Shown here: positions 23,665 through 34,359 of the stretch, piece after piece | How the letters are laid out: every line of letters starts with the position of its first letter | Position numbering within the stretch: the stretch's first letter is position 1 | Assembly (NCBI GenBank): GCA_016647705.1 | Contig: CM028326.1 | Location: 41,597,546 to 41,661,545, forward strand | Origin: Eucommia ulmoides | Taxonomy: Eukaryota; Streptophyta; Magnoliopsida; Garryales; Eucommiaceae | Reading direction: 5' to 3' | Length of the DNA: 64,000 nt | Translations under genes and position numbers: made by a program | Notes under the pieces: model-generated | The model's database searches: none | Told to the model about the DNA's origin: nothing | Seen by the model: only the letters and a program-made list of their open reading frames with translations

Positions 23665-24110
23665 GGGTTATCTCTCCCTGAGTTCCCATCATTTTGCATT
23701 GTATCTCTGTGAGTACCTTTCATTTTGTATTGTCTCTCCGTTAGTGTCTTTTATTTTGCATTACCTCGTCGTGAGTGCTCTTCTTCTTTCATTGCTTCTT
23801 CGCGAGTGCCCTTATTTTGCATTGCCTCTCATTGAGTGCCCTCATTTTGCATTATCTCTTCGTGAGTGCCCTTCTTTTTGCATTACCTCTCCATAAGTGC
23901 CCTTTTATTTTGCATTACCTCTCCATTATTGCCCTTCACCTTTCATTTAGCATTGTCTTTCTATGAGTACCTTTTTTTTTTTTTTTTTTTGCATTACCTC
24001 TCCGTGTGTAGCCTTTAATTAGCATTACCTTTCTATGAGTACCATTGTTTTTCATTGCCTCTCCGTGAGTGTCTTCATATTTATATTACCTCCCGGGGAG
24101 TGCCTTTATC
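23665..24110. repeat. Minisatellite of ~30-bp units
   Basis: About 13-14 imperfect units with consensus near TTTTGCATTACCTCTCCG followed by TGAGTGCCCTT. A poly-T expansion sits near 23972-23990. Frames across it are an effect of the repeat. Confidence 0.85.
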
Positions 24111-24469
24111 ATTATTTTTCATTCCACTAGGGGCATTTTTTGAACTATTTGTTACCTAATTCTTGATACTATCATGATACGTAGGCAACCATTTTGGTAC
24201 GATGTACTTCATCCATATCTTATTCCCATATTTTTCATCATAACAACTGTGAAATTCCTTCTTGAGTATGTTGTCAGCCCTAGCCACTGGCTAAGGCACA
24301 TTTTGTACATTGTTCTTTCATCCTCGCCCCAGCCATAGGCTGGGGCACATTATATGATATTTGTCTTTCTCATTAAATGATCCTCTAAACTAACCTTGTT
24401 CATTATAAATTCATTAAAGTGTCTTCTTTGTCTCATTCTTACTAAATAATCCTCTAAACGCACATTGTT
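24111..24469. other. Retroelement debris and short repeats
   Basis: Contains GATACGTAGGCAACC (about 24177), which recurs near 34.1 and 34.2 kb and is common in Gypsy 3' regions. Also contains two GCCA.TGGCT.AGGCACATT units (about 24275-24350). The end (24380-24469) matches the spacer of the 370-bp array at 32.8-34.0 kb, so it is the pre-insertion sequence around the next element. Confidence 0.55.
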
Positions 24470-25264
24470 TGTAAGGACCCAGTTTCCCAGGGCCACCACG
24501 TGATTTCTCCCTTCGAAGAATTAATGCTAAAACTGAATAGCCAATGTTTTATTTCATAAATCAGAGAAATTTTTTTTCACAATGCGACAGCGATAATTAT
24601 AAATTGTCGATTTATCAAAGCAATAAATACACTATGTAAAATCATATAGTAATAATTTTTACAACACAAATAGAAATTCATGTAATCTAATTATTATTAA
24701 TAATAATCAAATAATGAAATCCACCTATTATTAATAATAATTACAATTTGATTATTAATAATCAAATTACAAACAATTCGTGCAATTATTAATAATAATA
24801 ATTACAATCTCATTTGTATGACAAATTATAATTTTACTAAACAAATAAAATTCAAATTCAAATAATTTTTTTTTTATAATGCGATGACGATAATTATAAT
24901 TATCGATTCAATTTTTACAACAGTAAATAATAATTACAATTATTATAAATAGAAATTCTAATATAATTATTGGTGCAGTTTCGCTTTCACCGGTCCTGTA
25001 ATCAAAACTGTGATGTTGTGAGCCAACGTTCAGTAGGATTTCAACTACTCTAATACGTGTATCTAATTTAATGCAACAATTAAACACATAAATATGTATT
25101 ACACATAGTTTTCACATAATCATAATTATTTAATAAAATTTAACAACAATAATAATATAAATCACACAATAAGAATATACCCTGTAACTTTTCATTATGC
25201 CAATATATATACTTAATATTTTCATCTTCATCACTTTGCTGCTTAACATATATATATATATATA

Positions 25265-25323
<59 letters not shown>

Positions 25324-25644
25324 ACACAAGCACGTGTATGTACATATGTATGAATTTAAAGTTTATGTGTTGTCTTCTTAATATGAAGATAACACATAAT
25401 TTTTTTTATTATTTATGCTTTGTCCCCTTAAAAATAAAGAAAATATTAATTATATCCCAAAACTCTTAAATTATAGTTTAAATAACACAATAGTCCCAAA
25501 ACTGTTAAAAATCAACTTAAAATTAACATTTAACTCCCAAAAATTATAAAATATAATTTATACCATAAATTTTTATAATATACAAAACAATCTAAAAATA
25601 TTAATAACAATATTTTCAAAATATAAATTTCTCGGGATATTATA
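24470..25644 (-). repeat. 3' LTR of the 8.3-kb Gypsy element
   Basis: Starts (plus strand) TGTAAGGACCCAG and ends TCTCGGGATATTATA next to the polypurine tract. Contains (AT)n(ATT)n at 25249-25322. The poly-Asn frame on the minus strand there is a microsatellite product. Confidence 0.85.
25249..25322. repeat. (AT)n(ATT)n microsatellite in the LTR
   Basis: About 8 AT units then about 19 ATT units. The equivalent site in the right LTR (about 32385-32444) has about 14 units. Confidence 0.95.
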
Positions 25645-26300
25645 ATCTATCCCCCTTAAATAAATTTCGTCCTCAAAATTTCATTCAAAACAATAATAAT
25701 TTAGAAACTCACTGCACGGGTATGTTAGTCACACTCGATTTTAGAACAATAGTTTTCTATGTAAGGTCCTATAACCGAAAGTTACCCATAATTCATAACC
25801 GTCAAAATCTATTTCACACATCGCTACATCCGCATTCGTAGTGGCCCACATTATATCCAACAACTTACGGATATAGTGTATTTCAATCAGTAACACCTAG
25901 TATAGATAACCAATTGCCAAAGAATCTTATGTTTCTAAACTCTTCCGCTGCGCTACTCTGACAAAAATAGCAATAAATAACGATATATCTTTAGAATATC
26001 ACGGTAGTTTCATTGGATTGGGTCTATCTCAATTTCAACAAGTCTATGGCCTCAATAATTTTTCCACTTGGCATGACTTTTCAAGTCCATTGCCCTATAG
26101 AACCAGCATCTATCGATTTCATCAAATACTCAAACCACCATATTCGCAACCAACATTATAATCAGTTCCCAATTCCTTGTGGACTGTCCCATGAGACTAA
26201 AAATAATTATTTACAACATTCATATTAAAATTTCAATAATCTCGTAAACGTTTTCAAAAATATCAACACAATCTAAACTTCTAATAACGAATTTTCTGAA
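25645..26300. other. Interior of the 8.3-kb element, no coding sequence
   Basis: AT-rich. Nothing resembling gag or pol was seen. The plus-strand frame at about 26.01-26.23 kb has no recognisable domain. Confidence 0.5.
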
Positions 26301-26745
26301 ATACGTCTGAAAACATATAAATATCTCTCAACTATATAAATATGTCCCAAACACGTAAATACGTCTTAACCATATAAATACATCTCAAAATACATAAATA
26401 TGTTTCAAACCATTAAATACATATCAATTACATAAAAATACGTGTCAGCCACATAAATATGTCTGGAAACACATAAACACGTCTCAACTACATAAATACA
26501 TCTCAAAACACTCAAATATGTTTCAATTATATAAATACATTTCAACCACATAAATACGTTTCGAAACACATACATACGTGTCAACCACGTAAATATGTCT
26601 CAAAAACACATAATTGCGTGTCAACCACATAAATACACTTCAGAACACATAAATACATGTCAAACTACAAATATCAATACATCTCAAATATATAAATGTA
26701 TTTTAATCCCATAAATACATCTCAAACACATAATTGTATTTCCAA
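26301..26745. repeat. ~19-bp tandem repeat array
   Basis: About 23 imperfect units close to ACATAAATACGTCTCAAAC. Each keeps ATAAATAC or ATAAATAT and a TCTCAA/TGTCAA half. Confidence 0.85.
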
Positions 26746-26959
26746 AGTCACGTAACATAACGAGTTCAATGCTAAGTTCAATACTCACATAAAATGTATA
26801 AAAAAAAATACTACATAAAAGCCCCAATTGAATTTTTAAAATATTAGTTAAGCTCAAAATTCAAATTAACTTTTCAAAATAATAATTGGCTCATGATAGT
26901 TTCACAATGACCCCAAACTCCGACTTTACTAATCATTAGTAGTGGACCAATATCTATCC

Positions 26960-28285
26960 GAATATTTTATCGGTGTATTGTCTTCGTAATATACAAGCAT
27001 TTTATGGATTAAGTATTTTTATCAAAATTCACTTTCCAATAAAATATAACTACACTAAACAGTATCTGAATCCAAACAAAAATATCATCATAACAGAACA
27101 ACTAAATTAAAATCGACAAATCAACTCTCTTTTATATAATAAAATATCATACTTCTTTGCCAGCCATATGATAGTTTTCCTCACGATCGAGAGTTATAAC
27201 GGTTCTGTAAACTGTCCATCTATGCAATCTAAAGTTGCAATCAATGTCATGGCTATTTAATATATCTAATGGTAGGAGCCAACACGTGGTATAAACCAAT
27301 ATATAATGATAATTATCATCGACAACAACAACAACAGATTTCAACCACTCTGCAGGACTTGCCCTCCTGTTGGGTCACAACATAACGTCCTACAAGACAT
27401 GCCCTCCTGTTAGAACCAACAACATCCCGTAGGACATGCCCTCCTGTCGGGATCACACTACGGCGTAGTCGGATAATAAAATCACTTTCTGCATTTAAAA
27501 ATTTACTTGATCCATATAACGTTATAAAATAATTCATTTTAATAAACCTTCTTTTTCACATTTTAGTACGAAAATATAATTTGATAATTTACATAGAAGA
27601 CAATACACTCACCTTATCGGTGTACGATTTTCATAATATAAAAATAATTTAAGGATCAAGTATATTTATCAAACACCACTTTTTCAAATATAATATAATA
27701 TAATACAACCGCACACCAGGCCAAAATAAAATTCAACTGCTACCATTACAATAGAATGATACTTTTAAAATAACCAATCAAATTATTTTGATATATATAA
27801 TAAAATATCGCACACATATTTTTCTATTAGCCATAGGATCGTTTCACCTCACGATCGGGAGTTACGATAGTACCGTAACCTGTACAATTGTGTCATCTAA
27901 AGTGACTATCAGTGCCAGGGTCATTCAATATCTCCAATAGTAAGAGCAACAAATGGTCTAACATACCATATGAACAATATAATCAAGGACTTGCCCTCCT
28001 GTCAAGTCTCAACATATCAACAACTTATTCAACCATCTGCAGGACTTGTTTTCCTATCAGGTCTTAACAATAGCATCCTACAGGACATGCCCTCCTGTAA
28101 GGACCAACCACATCTCGCATGACATACCATCCTAAGGAGAAGATTATGACATAGTAGGATAATAAAAATCATTTTTCACCTTTAAAATTTTATTTGATCC
28201 ATTTAATATCATAAAACTATCCATTTTTTTTCACAATTTAATACGAAAATATAATTTGACGATTTATATAGAAATAGTAAACACC
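26960..28285. repeat. Two ~650-bp tandem units with GCCCTCCTGT sub-repeats
   Basis: TTATCGGTGTA (26967, 27614), CCTCACGATCG (about 27179, 27855) and AAAATATAATTTGA (27573, 28247) recur about 650-675 bp apart. Each unit ends in three or four shorter repeats centred on GGACATGCCCTCCTGT (27.35-27.45 kb and 27.99-28.10 kb). The interval contains no gene. Confidence 0.8.
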
Positions 28286-28587
28286 TTTAAACCGATACTC
28301 TCAATTCAACAACAAATCTTATAGTTCACGACTAACACAACACTAACCCAATCTTACTTTACTTCCTATTGGTAAGTTGTATTAATCAAACGCCACCTAA
28401 GATGTTAATATGCTCAAATTGAAATTGTAGAGACCAAAGTGAAATAATGGTAACAACACATGGGTACAAAGTGTCAAACCACTGGAAAACATAACGGAGA
28501 CGTCAATATATGAAAATATGGACCAAACCCCAATATTTTCACATATGTATAAGCACCATAGTACATCTTGTATTCCTATAGGCTTAC
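28286..28587. other. Interior spacer of the 8.3-kb element
   Basis: No frame, repeat or motif was recognised. Confidence 0.4.
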
Positions 28588-29472
28588 TGTAGACAAGACA
28601 TTTTGATCGTTCCGCAAAAAAATTATACTTTATTTTAAAATTATACTTTATTTTTATTTTAAAAAAAATAAAAAAGAAAAAGAAAAAAGAAAAGGAAAAA
28701 AGAAAAGAAAAAAAAATAGATAAAAGAAAAAAAGAATAAAAAATTGAAAAGAAAAAATTTTCTTGTCAAAACGGGATTAGGTTTCTTTTTCCTTTTTTTT
28801 TTAGGTTTTATTTCCTTTTCATCGTCGAATTTGGACTAGGGTTTCCTAAGGTTTCTAGGATTTTTCACTCTACCTCATTCCTATAAATAAGATTCTCCTC
28901 CTCATAGTTTAGACACAAAAAAAAAAAAAAAAAAAAAAAACCTTCAGAGAGATTCAAAAATTGAGAGGAGTCACCCCCTTTAGAAGAGTGATTCTCAAAG
29001 CTCTTTCGGGAAGCCGTCTGCAAGAGAGGAATCAAGATTCTTGGCCTAAAACATATATGTTTTTCTAATTTTTAATTCTTCTTTCAGTTTATTTTATTCT
29101 TTTTGCAATTTAAATTTCTGCAAGTTTTATTTATTTATTTATTTATGTATTGTCGTCCGATGATTCGATGAAAATATCGGGGAGGTTTCTCGTGCTTAAA
29201 CTTAACCCCCGATCGTTAGGTGAATGATGTTTTCATTATTTATTTTGTTTTGTTTTGTTTTGTTTACAAATTCATAAACACAAAAAAAATAAAGTCCTCT
29301 GATGATTTGATGAAAACATCGGGGTGGGTTTCTCGTGCTAAAACCTAACCCCCGATCGTTAGATGAATGATGTTTTCGTTATTTTTTTTTTCTGTATTTT
29401 CTTTATTTATTTTTATTCTTATTATCAAAACTCTAAAAAAATTAAAAAAATAAAATAAAATAAAAAATAAAA

Positions 29473-29503
<31 letters not shown>

Positions 29504-30600
29504 TCTTTTATTTGTAGAAATTAATCCTTATAAACCTTAAAGTGAATCCGACAATTCGATAAATCGTGGGAGAGTTTTCCGTGACCTCGTTTCCATCCCC
29601 CGACTCGAGTGGAATTTAGAAACGAATGGTTTTAGGAAATCTCTTCCCTCAGTAAATTTTTTGTGGGATTTCTTTTAAAGTATCGAAAAGATTAATTTCA
29701 ACTAAATTGTTTCTGCGAACCTCCCTCGATTCTCTTATCCATAGAATTTGAGGGAATTTCAAAACGGGATTTCTTTAAATTAATTAGACAAATTCAAAGT
29801 AGATTTTCTTTGCATCCACTTAGCATGTTTATTTCTCGTATCATTTAGACGACATGTTTAGGACACTTTCACCACTTACACTTTTCATACATATAGTTTT
29901 TGTTTTTATTTTTTATTTTTTATTTTTTTACGAATCCACGCTACTTTTTCACATCTAGTCATGACACGTGCATCACTTCTATTTTTTAATTAAATCATTG
30001 TCATGCATAATCACATTAATTCACGTAGTGTCCCTTATTCGATTCTCGTATTCATATTAGTTTTGGATTGACATATTTAAATTAAATCATTTAGTTTTTT
30101 TAGTCACTTTTACATAAAAAATAAAACTCATTCAAATGTTAGTTTTGCATTCATATTTTCAAATCTCATTCATCTATTTTAGTTTGCCTATTTAAATTAA
30201 AGAAGTCTCTCGAAAATAAACATAAACCCCCTGGGGACCATCCTTGTCGAATCCTTAATATTCGATAAGAGATTATACCGAGGGGGAACATTCCCAAAAA
30301 TCCAAAAAACTTGTCTTACCTTATTTGTGAAAAATACCAAAAATATTTAATGAGAAGGAAATGATTTCAAAATAAAATAAAACATTCGGACTAAACTAAT
30401 TGGACTTAATTGGATATAAGGTACCGTTTTCGGACGGACGTCTTGGGGTGCCTAACACCTTCCCCGAGCGTAACCGACTCCCGAGCCTTTAAATTAATCT
30501 TTGGTTTGACCATGTTTTTGGAGTCAAATTTTTACTTAGGCCTTTTAAATTGTTTTCTAAAAATTCGGTGACCTAGCACACCATTTAAACCCAATGTTAG
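28588..30600 (+). mobile_element. LTR-like block of a second Gypsy family nested in the 8.3-kb element
   Basis: Begins TGTAGACAAGACATTTTG. It has a TATA-like box (CCTATAAATAAG, about 28880), long A/T and A/G tracts (poly-A 28918-28941), and ends just before GGTGGCGACTC (30600), a primer-site-like motif. An internal unit with GATGAAAA.ATCGGGG and AACCCCCGATCGTTAG is present twice (about 29150-29240 and 29290-29380). The block is clearly related to 35340-36070. Its exact ends and target duplication are not certain; it may be a solo LTR with some leader. Confidence 0.5.
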
Positions 30601-31505
30601 GTGGCGACTCTTTATTTTTAAAATGGTCTAAGTATATTTTTTGAGAAAACCGACGCTTTAAAAATCCCCTCTCCTTAAGCTTATTTATTATTTATTATTT
30701 TTTTCTTTTTGGAAAAACGGGGCACGTCACTTGCTTATATCACACCACAATTATTCCATTAATAGAGACAAAGCAAACAAATCATTTTTTTTTATTTTTT
30801 TTATCTAAATCTTATTAGAACAAACTGAGATCAAATGATTACAACTAACACAAAAACATGCAAATAGCATTTGGACGGATGAATTTTGAATGAACATACT
30901 TAGGATTGAAACATTGTAACCTAAGTTTAGAATCAAGAGATAGATATCGATAAACTAAAAGTTTACATTTAGGAGTTCAAATAGAAGGATTTAGTGAAAG
31001 AAATTATTTGAAATTCATCCCACTATTATTTATTTATTTATTGTTTTTTTTAAAACCTTCCTTTTGGGTGGGGGCCAAACGAAACCATGCATGGAACCCT
31101 AAACTTGTTCCAAGTCAACTTGTGCTTTGCATCCTTGAAGTTTATACTCAATTTCCTTTTCCACCCCAAGTAATTTATAAACTTCGACTACAACGAAAAC
31201 ACCATCATATTGCATAGTGTGAGTTTAGTTGAAGTAGGCTATTTTAGACTCTTAAGAATCAATTTATGAGTTTGAAAGACTAGTTTACTATAATTTTGAA
31301 AGTTTAAAAGTCGAAAGGACAAGCGTGTATGAACTTAATATCATACGAAAGTTATTATTTTTCATATCAACATTTTTTTGTTTTTTGAATTAATGAGTTA
31401 TACGAAAGTTATTATTATTTTTTTTAAGTATTTGTTCACTTATTATGAGTAATGGGTACCATAACTCAAGTCTAGGGTAGTTGCAAACCCGTTTTGATAC
31501 CACTC
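30601..31505. other. Remaining interior before the right LTR
   Basis: Leader-like sequence after the GGTGGCGACTC motif, then AT-rich DNA without a recognised frame. The last 30 bases carry the primer site of the host element, read on the minus strand. Confidence 0.45.
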
Positions 31506-32400
31506 TGTGATGGCCCGATTTCCTAGGACCACTACGCGATTTCTCCCTTCGAAGAATTAATGCTAAAACCGAATAGTCAATGTTTTATTTCATAAATCAG
31601 AGAATTTTTTTTTTACAATACGACGATGATAATTATAATTTGTCGATTTATCAAAGTAATAAATACACTATGTGAAATCATATAATAATAATTTTTACAA
31701 CACAAATAGAAATTCGTGTAATCTAATTATTATTATTAATAATTAAATAATGAAATCCACCTATTATTAATTATAATTACAATTTGATTATTAATAATTA
31801 AATTTCAATGCATGTAATTATTAATAATAATAATTATAATCTGATTTGTGTGACAAATTATAATTTTATTACACAAATAGAATTGAAATTCAAATAAAAT
31901 TCTTTTTACAATGCGACAGCGATAATTATAATTATTGAATTATCGATTCAATTTTTGTAACAGTGAATAATAACTACAATTATTATAAATAGAAATTCTA
32001 ATATAATTTCTGGCCCAGTTTTGCTCTCACCGGCCCTACACTCAAAATTGTAAGGTTGTGAGCCAACGGTCAATAGAATTTCAACCCCTCTAATACGTAT
32101 ATCTAATTTAACGCAATAATTAAATACATAAACATGTATTACACATAGTTTCCACATAATCATAATTATTTCATAAAATTTAACAGTTAAAATTTAACAA
32201 CAATAATAACATAAATCACACAATAAAAAAATTAAATACATATATTAAAAGAGTTAGAAATTCTACCTAGAATCTGAACTGGAATATTAATTATCACTCA
32301 AAAACAATTTGAATATCCCCTGTAACTTTTCATTATTCTAATATATATGCTTAATATCTTCATCTTGATCACTTTGCTGCTTAACATATATATATGAATA

Positions 32401-32447
<47 letters not shown>

Positions 32448-32775
32448 ATTAACACATGCACACAAGCACGTATATGGATGTAAGAATTTGAAGTTTATGT
32501 GTTGTCTTCTTAATACGAAGACAACACATAATTTTTTTATTATTTACGCTTTGCCCTCTTAAAAATACAGAAAATATTAATTATAACCCAAAACTCTTAA
32601 ATTATAGTTTAAATAACACAATAACCCCAAAACTGTTAAAAGTCAACTTAAAATTAACATTTAACACCCAAATATTATCAAATATAATTTATACCATAAA
32701 TTTCTATAATATACAAAACAACCCAAAAATATTAAAACTAATATTTTCAAAATATAAATTTCTCGGGGTATTACA
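31506..32775 (-). repeat. 5' LTR of the 8.3-kb Gypsy element
   Basis: Starts (plus strand) TGTGATGGCCCGATTTCC and ends CTCGGGGTATTACA. It is longer than the left LTR mainly through a ~90-bp segment at about 32225-32315. Its last ~230 bp are repeated three more times in the adjacent array. Confidence 0.85.
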
Positions 32776-33977
32776 TTGTTCGTCATGAATTTGTTGAAGT
32801 GTCTTCTTCATTTTCTTCTTACTAAACGATCTTCTAAACGAACATGTTCATCATGAATTCATTAAACGAACATGTTCATCATGAATTCATTGTTCGTCTC
32901 TTCATTAAAGTATCTACGCTTTGCCCTCTTAAAAATACAGAAAATATTAATTATAACCCAAAACTCTTAAATTATAGTTTAAATAACACAATAACCCCAA
33001 AACTGTTAAAAGTCAACTTAAAATTAACATTTAACACCCAAATATTATCAAATATAATTTATACCATAAATTTCTATAATATACAAAACAACCCAAAAAT
33101 ATTAAAACTAACATTTTCAAAATATAAATTTCTCGGGGTATTACATTGTTCGTCATGAATTTGTTGAAGTGTCTTCTTCATTTTCTTCTTACTAAACGAT
33201 CTTCTAAACGAACATGTTCATCATGAATTCATTAAACGAACATGTTCATCATGAATTCATTGTTCGTCTCTTCATTAAAGTATCTACGCTTTGCCCTCTT
33301 AAAAATACAGAAAATATTAATTATAACCCAAAACTCTTAAATTATAGTTTAAATAACACAATAACCCCAAAACTGTTAAAAGTCAACTTAAAATTAACAT
33401 TTAACACCCAAATATTATCAAATATAATTTATACCATAAATTTCTATAATATACAAAACAACCCAAAAATATTAAAACTAATATTTTCAAAATATAAATT
33501 TCTCGGGGTATTACATTGTTCGTCATGAATTTGTTGAAGTGTCTTCTTCATTTTCTTCTTACTAAACGATCTTCTAAACGAACATGTTCATCATGAATTC
33601 ATTAAACGAACATGTTCATCATGAATTCATTGTTCGTCTCTTCATTAAAGTATCTACGCTTTGCCCTCTTAAAAATACAGAAAATATTAATTATAACCCA
33701 AAACTCTTAAATTATAGTTTAAATAACACAATAACCCCAAAACTATTAAAAGTCAACTTAAAATTAACATTTAACACCCAAATATTATCAAATATAATTT
33801 ATACCATAAATTTCTATAATATACAAAACAACCCAAAAATATTAAAACTAATATTTTCAAAATATAAATTTCTCGGGGTATTACATTGTTCGTCATGAAT
33901 TTGTTGAAGTGTCTTCTTCATTTTCTTCTTACTAAACGATCTTCTAAACGAACATGTTCATCATGAATTCATTAAAG
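32545..33977. repeat. 370-bp tandem array built from an LTR tail plus flanking DNA
   Basis: Units start at about 32545, 32915, 33285 and 33655 with an exact 370-bp step; the last is partial. Each holds the last ~230 bp of the right LTR followed by ~140 bp of flank, including the TTGTT target site and a doubled 28-bp piece with GAACATGTTC. Units differ by only a few substitutions. The identical 104-codon frames in each unit follow from the repeat and are not genes. Confidence 0.95.
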
Positions 33978-34359
33978 TATCTTCGTCGTCTCTTTTCTCT
34001 AAATGATCCTCTCATCAAACATTATTCATCATGAGTACTCTCGCTGACCCCACGAGGGGCTTTAGCCAAACTACGCGTGACCTGATTCTTAATGATGTCA
34101 AGATATGTAGGCAACCCTTTTAGGGTTCGGTTATAACTGCTCCATATTCTGTTCCCATAGTTTTCATCCCGTATTGAAAGGGACTTTTTTTTAACTACGT
34201 CCTTGACCTGATTTCTTATGGGATACGTAGGCAACTTATCTAGAGTTCAGTTATAAAATTTAAAAAATCAAGTACTTTGAAAAAAATTAGAAAATAGGAT
34301 GATGATCAAAATGATGTAATCTCCTTTATTTTTCAAGTGAGTGAAACTAGCATGATAAA
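33978..34359. other. Gypsy 3'-region debris with repeated GTAGGCAAC motif
   Basis: Two diverged units containing GACCTGATT and A.ACGTAGGCAAC (about 34078-34118 and 34203-34235), related to 24177. No intact frame. Confidence 0.5.

Larger units (their letters stand above)
24470..32775 (-). mobile_element. Non-autonomous Ty3/Gypsy element (Tekay/Del-like LTRs), 8.3 kb
   Basis: Direct LTRs at 24470-25644 and 31506-32775 are flanked by identical pentamers TTGTT (24465-24469 and 32776-32780). Read on the minus strand, a polypurine tract (TAAGGGGGATAGAT) precedes the left LTR. An initiator-Met primer site (GAGTGGTATCAAAACGGG) follows the right LTR, which fixes the orientation. The LTR starts TGTAATACCCCGAGAAATTT on the minus strand, as in Tekay/Del elements. 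The ~5.9-kb interior has no gag or pol. It holds tandem repeats and an LTR-like block of another element. LTR divergence is about 10% by eye, which suggests several million years. Confidence 0.85.

Noticed and set aside
23665-24110. CRISPR-like array
   Set aside because: Units are directly adjacent, imperfect and lack unique spacers. It is a minisatellite in a plant genome.
25130-25345. 71-codon frame with a poly-Asn run
   Set aside because: The run is the ATT microsatellite read on the opposite strand inside an LTR.
32844-33898. Three near-identical 104-codon frames
   Set aside because: They are the same non-coding LTR-tail/flank unit read three times in the 370-bp array. They have no start context, domain or codon pattern of a gene.
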